In this document: one piece after another, positions 54,275 through 62,941 of the stretch
Layout: each line of letters opens with the position of its first letter
Numbering within the stretch: position 1 is the first letter of the stretch
Assembly: GCA_035293765.1 (NCBI GenBank)
Contig: DATGMF010000065.1
Coordinates: 1-64,000, forward strand
Reading direction: 5' to 3'
Origin: DASRHT01 sp035293765
GTDB lineage: Bacteria > Chloroflexota > Ktedonobacteria > Ktedonobacterales > Ktedonobacteraceae
DNA length: 64,000 nt
Program-made: the position numbers and the translations under genes
The notes under the pieces: model-generated
Told to the model about the DNA's origin: nothing
The model's database searches: none
Seen by the model: the letters and a program-made list of their open reading frames with translations, nothing else

Positions 54275-55543
54275 ATGGAGATTGAGGTTGAACGGCAGCA
54301 GCAAGCACGCGAGTATGCACGGATTCAGCGGCGGCTTTCCTTGCTGGAAATAGCTATAGTCGTCGCTGGACTCGCCATTGTTTTTAGCGCCGGACTGGAT
54401 AAGTGGTTACGCGATCTACTACAGGGCTTGGCTCAGAGCTTGGCTCCTCTGAACTGGCAACCCCTGGCGGGCTGGTTCCCTTTACAGCTCTTATTGTACT
54501 TCCTGATTATCACCTGCGTTCTTACCATCGTGTTTATTCCGCTGGCGTATTATGCCGGTTTCTTGCTGCCGCGTCGCTATGGCATCTCCGTGATGACCTT
54601 CAAAGCCTGGGTCGTCAATCGCTTGAAAGGCGCGACCATCGGTTTTATCTTTCAGGCTGTACTCATTTCACTGATCTATGCCTTGCTGGCTCTTCAGCCG
54701 CGCTGGTGGTGGCTCTGGACTGGCATTATCCTGCTCTTCTTCTCTGTGGTAATGGCTAATCTCGCGCCCATCCTCTTCTTCCCTCTTTTCTACAAATTTA
54801 CGCCTTTACCGGAGGGAGAGCTGAAGCAGCGATTGATGGAGTTGGCAGCACGCGCTCGTACCAGCGTGCGTGGCGTTTACGTGATGAGGATGAGCGATAA
54901 GACGACCAGCGCCAACGCGGCCTTGATGGGACTGGGCAATACGCGCCGCATCGTTATCGGTGACACCATGATAGATCGCTACACGCCCGACGAGATCGAA
55001 GTTGTACTGGCGCACGAACTGGGACACCATCTGCATAGCGATATCTGGAAGCTGATCATCAGCCAGAGCGTGCTCACGTTCGGGGGGCTCTATATCGCTC
55101 ATCTGGCTTTGCAGTGGGTTGTTGATACGCAGCATGTTTACCGCTCCCTGACCGATCCTGCGACTCTGCCTTTCCTTTTTGTGCTCGTCGCCTTCTACGG
55201 CCTGATCATCACGCCGCTTGGCAATATGTACAGCCGGCGGCTTGAATATCAGGCCGATGAGTACGCGCTCCAATCCACGCGGAAAGTGGAGGCATTTCAG
55301 TCGGCGATGGCCCGGCTCGCCAATCAGAATCTGACCGTAGTCGAGCCGTCGCCCATCATCGAATTCCTCTTCCACTCGCACCCATCCGTAAGCAAACGTA
55401 TCAAGCACGCCGACGATTTTGCTGCCGGCTCGGCTCACGCTTTGAGCGCATCTCTTAACGCGGACAATCGCTCCGCTACTACATCGACCGATCCGTCAGG
55501 CATGTTCAGCAGTGGCTCATCCACGCCCGATTCGGCCCACTGA
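54275..55543 (+). CDS. M48-family membrane metallopeptidase (Ste24/HtpX-like)
   Basis: The 422-residue protein has several membrane helices (about 25-45, 68-98, 120-143, 148-170, 265-285, 298-320) and the zinc motif HELGHH at about 249-254, with the third ligand in EYQADEYAL. The N-terminal PRRYGISVMTFKAW and cytoplasmic FLFHSHPSVSKRI are typical of CAAX-prenyl-protease-1-like M48A enzymes. AAGGAG lies ten bases before ATG 54275. Its 3' end overlaps the convergent LLM gene by 109 bases, so the last 36 residues are probably a non-conserved extension. A role in membrane protein quality control is inferred. Confidence 0.9.
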   Translation: MEIEVERQQQAREYARIQRRLSLLEIAIVVAGLAIVFSAGLDKWLRDLLQGLAQSLAPLNWQPLAGWFPLQLLLYFLIITCVLTIVFIPLAYYAGFLLPRRYGISVMTFKAWVVNRLKGATIGFIFQAVLISLIYALLALQPRWWWLWTGIILLFFSVVMANLAPILFFPLFYKFTPLPEGELKQRLMELAARARTSVRGVYVMRMSDKTTSANAALMGLGNTRRIVIGDTMIDRYTPDEIEVVLAHELGHHLHSDIWKLIISQSVLTFGGLYIAHLALQWVVDTQHVYRSLTDPATLPFLFVLVAFYGLIITPLGNMYSRRLEYQADEYALQSTRKVEAFQSAMARLANQNLTVVEPSPIIEFLFHSHPSVSKRIKHADDFAAGSAHALSASLNADNRSATTSTDPSGMFSSGSSTPDSAH

Positions 55544-56499
55544 TCGAGCTTTGCCACCATCTCCGTGGGCGTACCAACAATCGAGACAGCATCGAGCATA
55601 CGCGCGCTCACGGCCTCGACTGCTGTCTTCATGCCGCCCTTCCAGCCCTCTATCACCGCCTGGACATCTTCGCCAAAGCCATTGCGTGTCAGCATCTGCG
55701 CGTAGTAAACGCCCATCCGCCCGATATAATAGGCCAGCGGCATCGCGGCGCGGATGCGAGCTGCCTGGCGCTCCTCCTCAGTCGCGTCGTCGCTCAGAAT
55801 GACGCTGGTGATATACGGTGCGATGGCGGCGCTATGCGGCGGTCGCCCGGCGGCGCGCGACCCTTCATCCAGCAAGGCGCGCATCTCGCCCCATTTGGTG
55901 GCGGGCCAGTAGACCGGGAGGGCGCCATCGGCAATCTCGCCCGTCTGCTCCAGGTTCTTCGGCCCCATCGCGGCTATATAGATGGGCAGGTCCGCGCGCA
56001 GGGGAGTAAAGCGCAGCTTGAAGCCTCGCTCCAGATTGAAGAACTCGCCGTGATAGATCAGCTTCTCGCCGCGCAGGATCATGCGAATAATCTCAACATA
56101 CTCGCGCGTCCGCTTGACCGGCTTGACGAAGGGAACGCCGTGCCAATGCTCGATCACATTGGCGCCCGATGGACCGAGGCCAAGCAGGATGCGCCCGCCC
56201 GACCGCTCGTCCAGCGTGGCAACGGTACTGGCGAGCAGGGCAGGAGTGCGAGAATAAATATTGGCGATGCCTGCCCCGATTTTGATGCGTTTCGTCGCGT
56301 TCACCAGATCAGCCATCGACGTAAAAAGTTCGTAGCCCCAGGATTCGCCCAGCCAGATCGAGTCGAAGCCCAGCTCATCGGCAATCTTAACCTTCTCGAC
56401 GACCGCGCTCCATTCGCCGGGGAAATTGGGCGAGTCGGCCACAAAGCCAATACGGGTGCGATACGCTTTTTTCGCCGCTTCTGAGGATGTGTCTGTCAT
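55435..56499 (-). CDS. LLM-class F420-dependent oxidoreductase
   Basis: The 354-residue protein is a luciferase-like TIM barrel: IGFVADSPNFPG, LGFDSIWLGESWGYE, TKRIKIGAGIANIYSRTPAL, RILLGLGPSG and LPIYIAAMGPKNLEQ match the F420-dependent subgroup rather than FMN-type enzymes. ATG 56499 has GGAG at about eight bases. The coding region overlaps the M48 gene tail on the other strand. Substrate is unknown; members oxidise alcohols, sugars phosphates or other small molecules with F420. Confidence 0.88.
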   Translation of the reverse strand: MTDTSSEAAKKAYRTRIGFVADSPNFPGEWSAVVEKVKIADELGFDSIWLGESWGYELFTSMADLVNATKRIKIGAGIANIYSRTPALLASTVATLDERSGGRILLGLGPSGANVIEHWHGVPFVKPVKRTREYVEIIRMILRGEKLIYHGEFFNLERGFKLRFTPLRADLPIYIAAMGPKNLEQTGEIADGALPVYWPATKWGEMRALLDEGSRAAGRPPHSAAIAPYITSVILSDDATEEERQAARIRAAMPLAYYIGRMGVYYAQMLTRNGFGEDVQAVIEGWKGGMKTAVEAVSARMLDAVSIVGTPTEMVAKLDQWAESGVDEPLLNMPDGSVDVVAERLSALRDALKA

Positions 56500-56552
56500 T
56501 CCAATGCTCCATCCTTCCAAAGGAAATAGGTGGGATAACGTTCCCACTGTCA

Positions 56553-56700
56553 GATCATTATATCGCACAACGTAGATCATGCCTCCGTTTGTTGCTGCGG
56601 CGAGCACACGGCCTTCCTTCGCGCCGGATCATTACATCTCACAACGTAGATCATGCCTTCGTAGGGACCAGGTTGACCGCGTCCAGTTTACTGCTGTCCC
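56553..56700. repeat. Direct repeat followed by a dispersed-repeat copy
   Basis: A 34-base unit containing ACAACGTAGATCATGCCT occurs at 56553-56586 and 56627-56660 with about three differences. The second copy runs straight into a GTAGGGACCAGGTTGACCGC copy of the dispersed family (56660-56700). No gene is visible in 56500-56858; a promoter for the LLM gene should lie at the left end. Confidence 0.7.
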
Positions 56701-56828
56701 CTTCCCGAACGCGCTACGCTATATTACCTGATGATGGTATCGCGGGATGAACAAGATTAATTACTTAAAAAGGTGATTTTCACTATAGTAAAATCGAAAA
56801 TGGTTTCACATGTTATAATGAAGAACAG

Positions 56829-56865
56829 GCGATAAATCGGACGCGCTGAAGCGGGTCCCTACCGG
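56829..56865. repeat. Dispersed-repeat copy providing a stop codon
   Basis: Read on the minus strand it begins CGGTAGGGACCCGCTTCAGC and ends CGATTTATCGC. It is identical over 37 bases to the copy at 58433-58469. The TAG at 56861-56859 is the stop codon of the antiporter gene. Confidence 0.85.
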
Positions 56866-58082
56866 AGCAAATGCTTCACAATCCAGCGCAGGCTAATGCC
56901 CTGCACCAGCAGCGTAAAGAGCACGACGGCATAGGTCGAGAAAATTAATGAGCTGCGATCAGGTACCTCCAGAGGGAGCGCGAGCACCAGCGCCAGCGAG
57001 AGTGCCCCGCGCAGACCGCTCCAGAAAATCGTAAAGCGCCAGGAACGCAAACGCAGCCCGGGAAAGGAGGCCAGGCGGCGCGGCAGGAGCAGTACCATAA
57101 TAAAGCGCGCCAGCAATACCGCGATAATTGACAGCCCCGCGACCAGTAGTAGGTGAAGGGCTTCCCCGCTGGCAAGAAAATTGGTCGGATTGAGCTGGAC
57201 GCCAACCAGCAAAAAAAGTAATGCGTTGACAACAAAGGCCACAATGCTCCAGAAGTCATCGACAAAGTCGCGGGTGCGCGCGGACATGCCCATCCGCTGC
57301 CCATAGCTTCCCAGGATCAAGCCCGCCGTAATTACCGCCAGAATACCGGACGCATGCAGAGAATCCGCCAGCAAATAGGTGCCATACGCGGTTACAATTG
57401 TAATGGTGGTTTCGATCAGAGGATCATCAATGAATTTGACAAAGCGGCTAATGAGGAAGCCAGCCAGGCTACCGATCAGCACACCTCCTCCGGCCTCTAA
57501 CAACAGCGTTTCCAGCCCCAACGTCAGTATCTGCCCCGTCGTCATCGCTTGCTGATGCACAAAAATAAGTACGAAGGCCAGGAAGACCTGGTAGAGTGAA
57601 CCGGCCACGCCATCATTAAAGAGGCTCTCCCCCTCAATAATCGTAGAGAGGTCCTCATCTACCTTTAATTGGCGGAATAGCCCCAGCACGGCTACCGGAT
57701 CGGTTGGTGAGAGAATAGCAGCCAGGAGAAACGCATCTGCCCAGATCAGGCCAGCGAAGAAGTGCAACAGCAGCGCAATCAGCACCAGCGAGAGCAGCAG
57801 CCCTGGTACAGCCAGTAGGAAGATCACCAGCCAGTTTTTACGCAAACGCTCTATCTGGATGGACCAGGAACCTTCAAAGAGCAGCGCCGGCAGAAAAACG
57901 AACAGCACAAGATCGGGCGTGAGCTGCACACCCGATATATGCCCAAAAATCCCTATCAGCAGCCCCACCACCACCAGGCCCAGCGTATACGGCACCGTCA
58001 AGCGCCGCGTGATAAAGATCACCGTCAGCGCAATAAGCAGGAGAATGACCAGCAGGCGAACAATCGTAGCGATATCTGTCAT
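56859..58082 (-). CDS. CPA1-family Na+/H+ antiporter (NhaP-like)
   Basis: The 407-residue integral membrane protein has about 12 hydrophobic helices. The ion-binding ND-type centre appears as ILSPTDPVAVLGL and EGESLFNDGVA, as in bacterial NhaP and related cation/proton antiporters. A further signature, FWSGLRGALSLALVLALP, lies near the C terminus. ATG 58082 follows GAGAGA at seven bases. There is no large cytoplasmic regulatory domain. The last codon CGG and the stop TAG come from the abutting repeat, so the original C terminus may have been slightly longer. Confidence 0.92.
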   Translation of the reverse strand: MTDIATIVRLLVILLLIALTVIFITRRLTVPYTLGLVVVGLLIGIFGHISGVQLTPDLVLFVFLPALLFEGSWSIQIERLRKNWLVIFLLAVPGLLLSLVLIALLLHFFAGLIWADAFLLAAILSPTDPVAVLGLFRQLKVDEDLSTIIEGESLFNDGVAGSLYQVFLAFVLIFVHQQAMTTGQILTLGLETLLLEAGGGVLIGSLAGFLISRFVKFIDDPLIETTITIVTAYGTYLLADSLHASGILAVITAGLILGSYGQRMGMSARTRDFVDDFWSIVAFVVNALLFLLVGVQLNPTNFLASGEALHLLLVAGLSIIAVLLARFIMVLLLPRRLASFPGLRLRSWRFTIFWSGLRGALSLALVLALPLEVPDRSSLIFSTYAVVLFTLLVQGISLRWIVKHLLR

Positions 58083-58164
58083 AGCATCTCTCTGAAGCAA
58101 ATAGCTAATCCCATCAACACAACAAAAAATCACGCTCCATTATACGCAATGCGTCAGCAAACGT

Positions 58165-58322
58165 CGTAGGGACCTGATTATGGAGATTAACAAATTACTT
58201 CGCCAACAGCGAACATGTTTATTGCCGAATTTAGTAGCTAATCTCCATTATCGCGTCCCGATTTATCACCTGCCCCCTAACACCTCTCGACGTCGTAGGG
58301 GCCTGATTTATCGCCTGTCCCC
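58165..58322. repeat. Two dispersed-repeat copies, the first interrupted
   Basis: The first copy starts CGTAGGGACCTGATTA (58165-58180), is broken by a 67-base insert, and resumes with TTATCGCGTCCCGATTTATC (58248-58267). A second, shorter copy, CGTAGGGGCCTGATTTATCG, lies at 58294-58313. No gene is visible in 58083-58462. Confidence 0.75.
58181..58247. mobile_element. 67-bp MITE-like insertion inside a repeat
   Basis: The insert has nine-base terminal inverted repeats, TGGAGATTA and TAATCTCCA, and is flanked by TTA on both sides, consistent with a three-base target duplication. Removing the insert and one TTA restores a repeat that aligns with the other family members. An inner hairpin, TTCGC-CAACA-GCGAA, is present. 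It has no coding capacity, so a transposase in trans would be needed. Confidence 0.65.
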
Positions 58323-58432
58323 TTAATACCGCCAAAACCACATATAAGGAAGCCTCACCCGCTCTCGAAAAGAGAAAGCGCCGATTCTGCCGCAGTGAAG
58401 CCACACGGAAGGCGAGATGTGGGCAGGAACGA

Positions 58433-58469
58433 GCGATAAATCGGACGCGCTGAAGCGGGTCCCTACCGG
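58433..58469. repeat. Dispersed-repeat copy providing a stop codon
   Basis: It is identical over 37 bases to 56829-56865 and in the same orientation. The TAG at 58465-58463 ends the chagasin-like lipoprotein gene, again preceded by a CGG arginine codon from the repeat. Confidence 0.85.
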
Positions 58470-58996
58470 ACCACGACAGTAAACGGGATGGCGGTGATGT
58501 ACATGGGGCACATCTCTCCGGGTTTGCAGAGTGGCTGGCTCTGGAAAAGCAACTGCGTTGTTCCCGTTCCCTTCGCCACGAAACGCCAGATGCAGACGTT
58601 GTCAGCCTTCCAGGCGTAACCGGCGGGCGGCTGGAGTTGCAGCCCGTGCAGAGCGGTTCCAGGCCCTCCCCATTTATGTCCAAAGGGCAAGCGTACCTCA
58701 ATAATATCGCCAACGTGCGCGGTGACGGTGCTATCCATATTCGTCAGTTGAATGAGGACATTGGCTTGCGTGGGCGCGTTGTTCACCACCATATCGCTCG
58801 GACAGCCAACGGAGGTGCCATAGCCCTTCACGGGGCCGGAGGTGGGCGGCGTTGTTGGCGTCGGGGTCTGCCCTCCGCCTCCGCCCGTCGTTCCGACCTT
58901 CGAGCCACAAGCGGCGAGCATAAAAATGAGCACAAGCATACTACAAAATAAGACCAATTGCCATTGGGGATGCTGTCTATTATGAATTAAGTGCAT
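58463..58996 (-). CDS. Lipoprotein with chagasin (I42)-like domain
   Basis: The 177-residue precursor has a signal peptide ending in the lipobox MLAAC at about residue 30, then a Gly/Thr/Pro linker. The domain from about 60 shows HVGDIIEVRLP, an internal WGGPGTALHG, and WRFVAKGTGTTQLLFQS, a layout like chagasin-family cysteine protease inhibitors, although the NPTTG and RPW signatures are not exact. A Cys pair in LCKPGEMCP may form a disulphide. GGGAG lies eight bases before ATG 58996. A surface protease-inhibitor role is a family-based guess. Confidence 0.65.
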   Translation of the reverse strand: MHLIHNRQHPQWQLVLFCSMLVLIFMLAACGSKVGTTGGGGGQTPTPTTPPTSGPVKGYGTSVGCPSDMVVNNAPTQANVLIQLTNMDSTVTAHVGDIIEVRLPFGHKWGGPGTALHGLQLQPPAGYAWKADNVCIWRFVAKGTGTTQLLFQSQPLCKPGEMCPMYITAIPFTVVVR

Positions 58997-59259
58997 AAAT
59001 GGACTCCCTCAATCATTATTCGCTGCAAACAATATGCCCAGCCTGTAATTTTGACGCACCGATAGAGGAAAAAGTTCCCTCAAGGGCAATCATATCATCA
59101 TGATATCCTCATAAAACGACAATATATATAGCCCAGATGTACCAATTTAACAGTCACTTAAAAGAACTCATCCATAATCCTTTATGGTGACTGATAATGC
59201 TCTTTTTAGGTATTATTGAGGATTTGTGCAAAAAGCAAATAGAAAGCTTGTCAGGACAT

Positions 59260-60258
59260 ATGATGTTGAAGAACAAAGCATTCGCTGCTATAACGAGTGG
59301 TGCGCGCTTCCCAGGTTTTCGCTTGACTTTCCCCTCTATAGGAGCTTTATCCGTGGCTATCCTGATAGGAATTTTTCTTGTCGGATGTGCAGGGCCAGCG
59401 AGCGCGCCACCGGAGATAAGCGGGCACCTTCTGGTTGTAGGCTCGACAGCGCTGCAACCACTTGCCAGCGCGGCAGCCGATCTGTTTCAACGCGAGCACC
59501 CCCAGGCTAAAATCGAGGTAAATGGTGGTGGCAGCATTCAGGGCCTTAAAGCTGTGACCAGCCAGCAGGCGGATATCGGGAATTCCGATATCTATGCCGA
59601 TCCCGCTATTTATCCCGATCCCAACCTGACCGATCATATCGTCTGTGTAGTACCCTTTACGATGGTCACTGGACCTGGAGTTACCGTCACCACTCTTACC
59701 CGCCAGCAAATCATCGATATCTTCTCAACGGGCAAGATTCGCAACTGGCGACAGGTCGGAGGAGCTGATCTGCCAATTGTGCCCGTTGTGCGCCCGGCGA
59801 CATCAGGGACCCGCGCGACCTTTCGTAAGTATGTACTTGGCGGGCGTGACGAGAATGGTACATTGCTAAAAACTGATTCGTCCACCGCTGTGCGTGATAC
59901 CGTGGCTCACACTCCCGGCGCTATTGGCTATCTCGCGCTTTCTGTCCTTAATTCCAGCGTCCATGCCCTGAGCATTGATGAACAGGCTCCAACAAAGGAG
60001 AACATTGCTGCTGGTCGTTATACCTTCTGGAGTTACGAACATATGTATACGCTTGGTGACACCAACACACTGCTCAGCGCCTATCTGGATTTTATGTTAA
60101 CACCCACAGTACAACAACTGGCGCAGAAGATGAGCTATATTCCCATCGATGCGATGAAATTTTCTCAGAACGCATCTGCGGCATCCAGGGCAGGTTCGCA
60201 GCTATTAAGCGTGACAGGCCCGCAGGAAAGCGAGGTTAATCGTCGTGAATTTCGCTAG
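59260..60258 (+). CDS. PstS-like phosphate-binding lipoprotein
   Basis: The 332-residue precursor has a hydrophobic export segment and lipobox LVGC. The mature part follows the PstS pattern: GSTALQPLASAAADLF, VNGGGSIQGLKAV, ADIGNSDIY, FSTGKIRNWRQVGG, and the phosphate-contact segment RPATSGTRATFRKYV. AGGA lies five bases before ATG 59260. No pstCAB genes follow; instead the gene overlaps a HAMP membrane protein by 14 bases. It may serve as a sensor ligand-binding protein rather than a transporter subunit. Confidence 0.85.
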   Translation: MMLKNKAFAAITSGARFPGFRLTFPSIGALSVAILIGIFLVGCAGPASAPPEISGHLLVVGSTALQPLASAAADLFQREHPQAKIEVNGGGSIQGLKAVTSQQADIGNSDIYADPAIYPDPNLTDHIVCVVPFTMVTGPGVTVTTLTRQQIIDIFSTGKIRNWRQVGGADLPIVPVVRPATSGTRATFRKYVLGGRDENGTLLKTDSSTAVRDTVAHTPGAIGYLALSVLNSSVHALSIDEQAPTKENIAAGRYTFWSYEHMYTLGDTNTLLSAYLDFMLTPTVQQLAQKMSYIPIDAMKFSQNASAASRAGSQLLSVTGPQESEVNRREFR

Positions 60259-61882
60259 ACCACCGTCACATACGCCTCGCCCTATCACAACACAACTCCA
60301 GCATAGAGAAAATGCGACGGTATTGCGTATCCGCCCTGCGTTCAGACGTGGTGGCAATCTGCTACTCGATCTACCTATAGCAGGACGCCTGACGTTAGGT
60401 TTTCTTACGGCAGCCATTATCGCTGCATTAGTCGCTGGCACAATTGGCCTCCAACGTACCCAATCGCTTAACCGGCAATCTGACTTTTATCAGAATCTGT
60501 TGCAAACGAATACGGCACTTACTACGGGGGCCAGTTTCCTACAGTTGATGAATACAGAGACCCACGTTACTATCAACGACGCCGCCGTAGCGCAACCGTC
60601 ACAGGAGACCCTGACCACTGACAAAAATGCGGTACAGGGCCTGGTTGCTCGCTACGATAACATTCTGACCACATACATTTCGCAGCATATGCTGAATAAA
60701 CATCCTGACCAGATAGCTCTGTTAGCCGAGGCAAACCATGAAGGACAGGCGGATCAGCAAGTGACGCTGGTGGGCAGCGTCTTGCGTACCTGGCAGGTTT
60801 ATCGAGCGGCGCAGGATCAGGTTCTCCAGGATATCACGGCGGGAAAAGTGTTGGAGGCACAACATTTTGAGCAGGTGCAGGGCGAACCAACGCAGGCCGA
60901 TGCGACCAGCGCCTTACGTTCATTGGTTCAGTTTGACAGTCGCCTCGCTACATCTGTTCATGATGCAGCGGACGTAGAAACGCAGAGCCAACTTATCGCT
61001 ACTATCATTGGCTCGATCCTGGCCTTTATTGCTATCGCGCTGGTTGGCTGGTTTATCTCAGGAACGCTGGTGAGGCGGCTCAAAGATTTGCGTCGTGTTA
61101 CGCAGGCGGTCGAGCATGGGCAACTGGATGCACGCGTTACGGTGATTGGCCGCGACGAAATCGCGGATGTCTCCGCTTCGGTCAATGCCATGCTCACTGC
61201 TATTGTCGGACTGTTAGAGGAAACGCGCCGCCAGCGCGATGCCCTGACTAATGCTGCTGAACATCTCTTTTCGAATATGCGCGTGGTGAGTTCAGGTGAT
61301 CTGCGGATCAATACGCCGGTCAGCAATGATCCTATTGGGATGCTAGCCAACGCCTTTAACTTTACGGTTAGCCGTTTCCGCCGGTTTGTGCTGCGAACAC
61401 AGACCACTGCTGAACAACTGGACGTCATCGCACGGCAGGAACTCGAACGCACAGAGGCATTCTGGCAGGCGCTCAATAGTCAAAGTTCGCATTCTTCAGG
61501 AAATACTCCTACCACGTCTTCACCTGCAATTACATCGCCTTTAAAGAATTCGCCAGAGGCGCAGGAGGCCGATATTATCCGGCTCGGCTCCGGCTTTGCC
61601 GGTGATATGGTAGCGATGGGACGGCACCTCGCCGCCCTGGCTCACGAGATGCGTACGGCAGCAGTATCGTTCCAGCTAGATACTGCTGAGGTCGGCAAAG
61701 GTAACGTTCCTGTAATGTCCCCGGCGCCACAGTATATCTCGCCTCCCAGGAATAAATCGGCAAGCAGATCAGGGAATCTAGATCCAAATACCGGTCCTCA
61801 ACATCCTCCATATTCATCCCTACAGTTTCCTCCCCAGCAGGAAAATACGTGGATGAATACAGACAATCAGAATCGGTGGTAG
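60245..61882 (+). CDS. HAMP-domain membrane protein lacking an output domain
   Basis: The 545-residue protein has membrane helices at about 52-72 and 253-276 with a helical extracellular domain between them, then a HAMP domain (VRRLKDLRRVTQAVEHGQLD) and a second HAMP-like stretch (RVVSSGDLRINTPVSNDPIG). A later helix (FAGDMVAMGRHLAALAHEMR) precedes a Pro/Ser-rich tail. No histidine kinase, methyl-accepting or cyclase domain is present. GTG 60245 follows GAGG at eight bases and lies inside the PstS-like gene, so the two are translationally coupled. A truncated chemoreceptor-like relay is the best description. Confidence 0.8.
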   Translation: MNFARPPSHTPRPITTQLQHRENATVLRIRPAFRRGGNLLLDLPIAGRLTLGFLTAAIIAALVAGTIGLQRTQSLNRQSDFYQNLLQTNTALTTGASFLQLMNTETHVTINDAAVAQPSQETLTTDKNAVQGLVARYDNILTTYISQHMLNKHPDQIALLAEANHEGQADQQVTLVGSVLRTWQVYRAAQDQVLQDITAGKVLEAQHFEQVQGEPTQADATSALRSLVQFDSRLATSVHDAADVETQSQLIATIIGSILAFIAIALVGWFISGTLVRRLKDLRRVTQAVEHGQLDARVTVIGRDEIADVSASVNAMLTAIVGLLEETRRQRDALTNAAEHLFSNMRVVSSGDLRINTPVSNDPIGMLANAFNFTVSRFRRFVLRTQTTAEQLDVIARQELERTEAFWQALNSQSSHSSGNTPTTSSPAITSPLKNSPEAQEADIIRLGSGFAGDMVAMGRHLAALAHEMRTAAVSFQLDTAEVGKGNVPVMSPAPQYISPPRNKSASRSGNLDPNTGPQHPPYSSLQFPPQQENTWMNTDNQNRW

Positions 61883-61888
61883 GACATG

Positions 61889-62485
61889 TTATGATCTAGC
61901 AGAGAGCATCACCAGCAGTTCTTCGGTATCCGACAAAAAGCGGCGTGTGGAGAGCACCTGATGAGCCAGCCCCAGACGCATTGCTTCCCGCGCATTGAGC
62001 GTTTCGCCGCTGCGCATCAGGCGCGAGGTGTTTTCCTGTCCAATGGCGGCGGGAAGATATATAGCGGTGGCGGAAGGGAAAACTTTGGCGTTGACCGAGG
62101 GCAGGCGAAACAAGGCGTCTTCACGGGCAATCACGGTATCGCAGAGCGCCGCCAGCTCGCAGCCAGCTCCATATGCGCTTCCCTTGACCAGCGCCACCGT
62201 GGGGATGCCGCACGCTCGCAGTTCTTCAAAAAGGGCGCAGGTCTCTCTGGCCTCACGCAGCAACTGCGCCCTATGCTCCTCTGTGTCGTCAGGAAGATCC
62301 ACGCCTGCACAAAAGGCGCGTTCGCTCGTTCCGGTTATTACAATCAGATGGGGCGCCTGCCCGGTGGCCTTACGCAATGCACCATTCAGCGCGCTAAGCA
62401 TTTCAGCGGTAAGCGGATTCAGGGGGTCGCGATTGAGTATCAACCAGAGGATGTTTTTGTGTAAGCGGATGTGAAGATCTGACAT
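61889..62485 (-). CDS. Enoyl-CoA hydratase/isomerase family protein
   Basis: The 198-residue protein is a short crotonase: ERAFCAGVDLPDD forms the first oxyanion-hole segment and KGSAYGAGCELAALCD the second. It is about 60 residues shorter than usual and lacks the C-terminal helical trimerisation part, so activity is uncertain. The ATG at 62485 lies seven bases after the stop of the HicB-like gene; a TTG at 62515 overlaps that gene. Substrate unknown. Confidence 0.8.
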   Translation of the reverse strand: MSDLHIRLHKNILWLILNRDPLNPLTAEMLSALNGALRKATGQAPHLIVITGTSERAFCAGVDLPDDTEEHRAQLLREARETCALFEELRACGIPTVALVKGSAYGAGCELAALCDTVIAREDALFRLPSVNAKVFPSATAIYLPAAIGQENTSRLMRSGETLNAREAMRLGLAHQVLSTRRFLSDTEELLVMLSARS

Positions 62486-62492
62486 GGATTTT

Positions 62493-62654
62493 TTACATTG
62501 CCTCAACTGGCTCAAGATAGAGCTTGATTGCTTCCTTAATATTTGCTAAAGCTTCCTCTTTTGTCTCGCCCTCACTAATACAGCCGGGAAGGGCTGGCAC
62601 ATAGATGGTATAGCCTCCCTCCTCGCTCGGTTCGAGAACCACTGTTAATCGCAT
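62493..62654 (-). CDS. HicB-like antitoxin domain protein, solitary
   Basis: The 53-residue protein has the HicB fold signature MRLTVVLEPSEEGGYTIYVP followed by ALPGCISEGETKEEALANIK. GAGG lies about 11 bases before ATG 62654. It lacks the C-terminal DNA-binding helix of full-length HicB, and I find no HicA (dsRBD-like toxin) beside it; the DNA upstream is repeat sequence. It may be a stand-alone HicB_like regulator or the remnant of a lost toxin-antitoxin pair. Confidence 0.75.
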   Translation of the reverse strand: MRLTVVLEPSEEGGYTIYVPALPGCISEGETKEEALANIKEAIKLYLEPVEAM

Positions 62655-62941
62655 TTGCTCGTTTCCTCTTCTTCCTCCCGAAAATTTACTAATCGTTCCT
62701 CTTACTGTGGCGACGCGGTTCACGGCGTCCGCTTTAGCGCCGTCGGGCAGGGCGGTAAACCGGACGCGATGGAATCTCGTCCCTACGGGGCGTGGTCGCC
62801 ACAACGGGATTGCCACCATATTTGGTTAAAGTGCATCTGCCCGTCTGCTTCAGCGCCTGTCTTGTCACCACGGCGCTGAAGCGGACGTGATGGAATCACG
62901 TCGCCACCCGAGAGGGAAGCGTGCTCCATCTTTTGTATCAA
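62655..62941. repeat. Repeat-filled intergenic region
   Basis: It contains two diverged dispersed-repeat copies: 62751-62790 (GGTAAACCGGACGCGATGG...CGTCCCTACGGGG) and 62869-62912 (GGCGCTGAAGCGGACGTGATGG...). Inverted GGCGACG/CGTCGCC ends frame parts of it. I see no gene. Confidence 0.6.

Noticed and set aside
62655..62941. hicA toxin gene upstream of hicB
   Set aside because: No frame there has the HicA pattern (GSHH motif), and the sequence consists of dispersed repeats.
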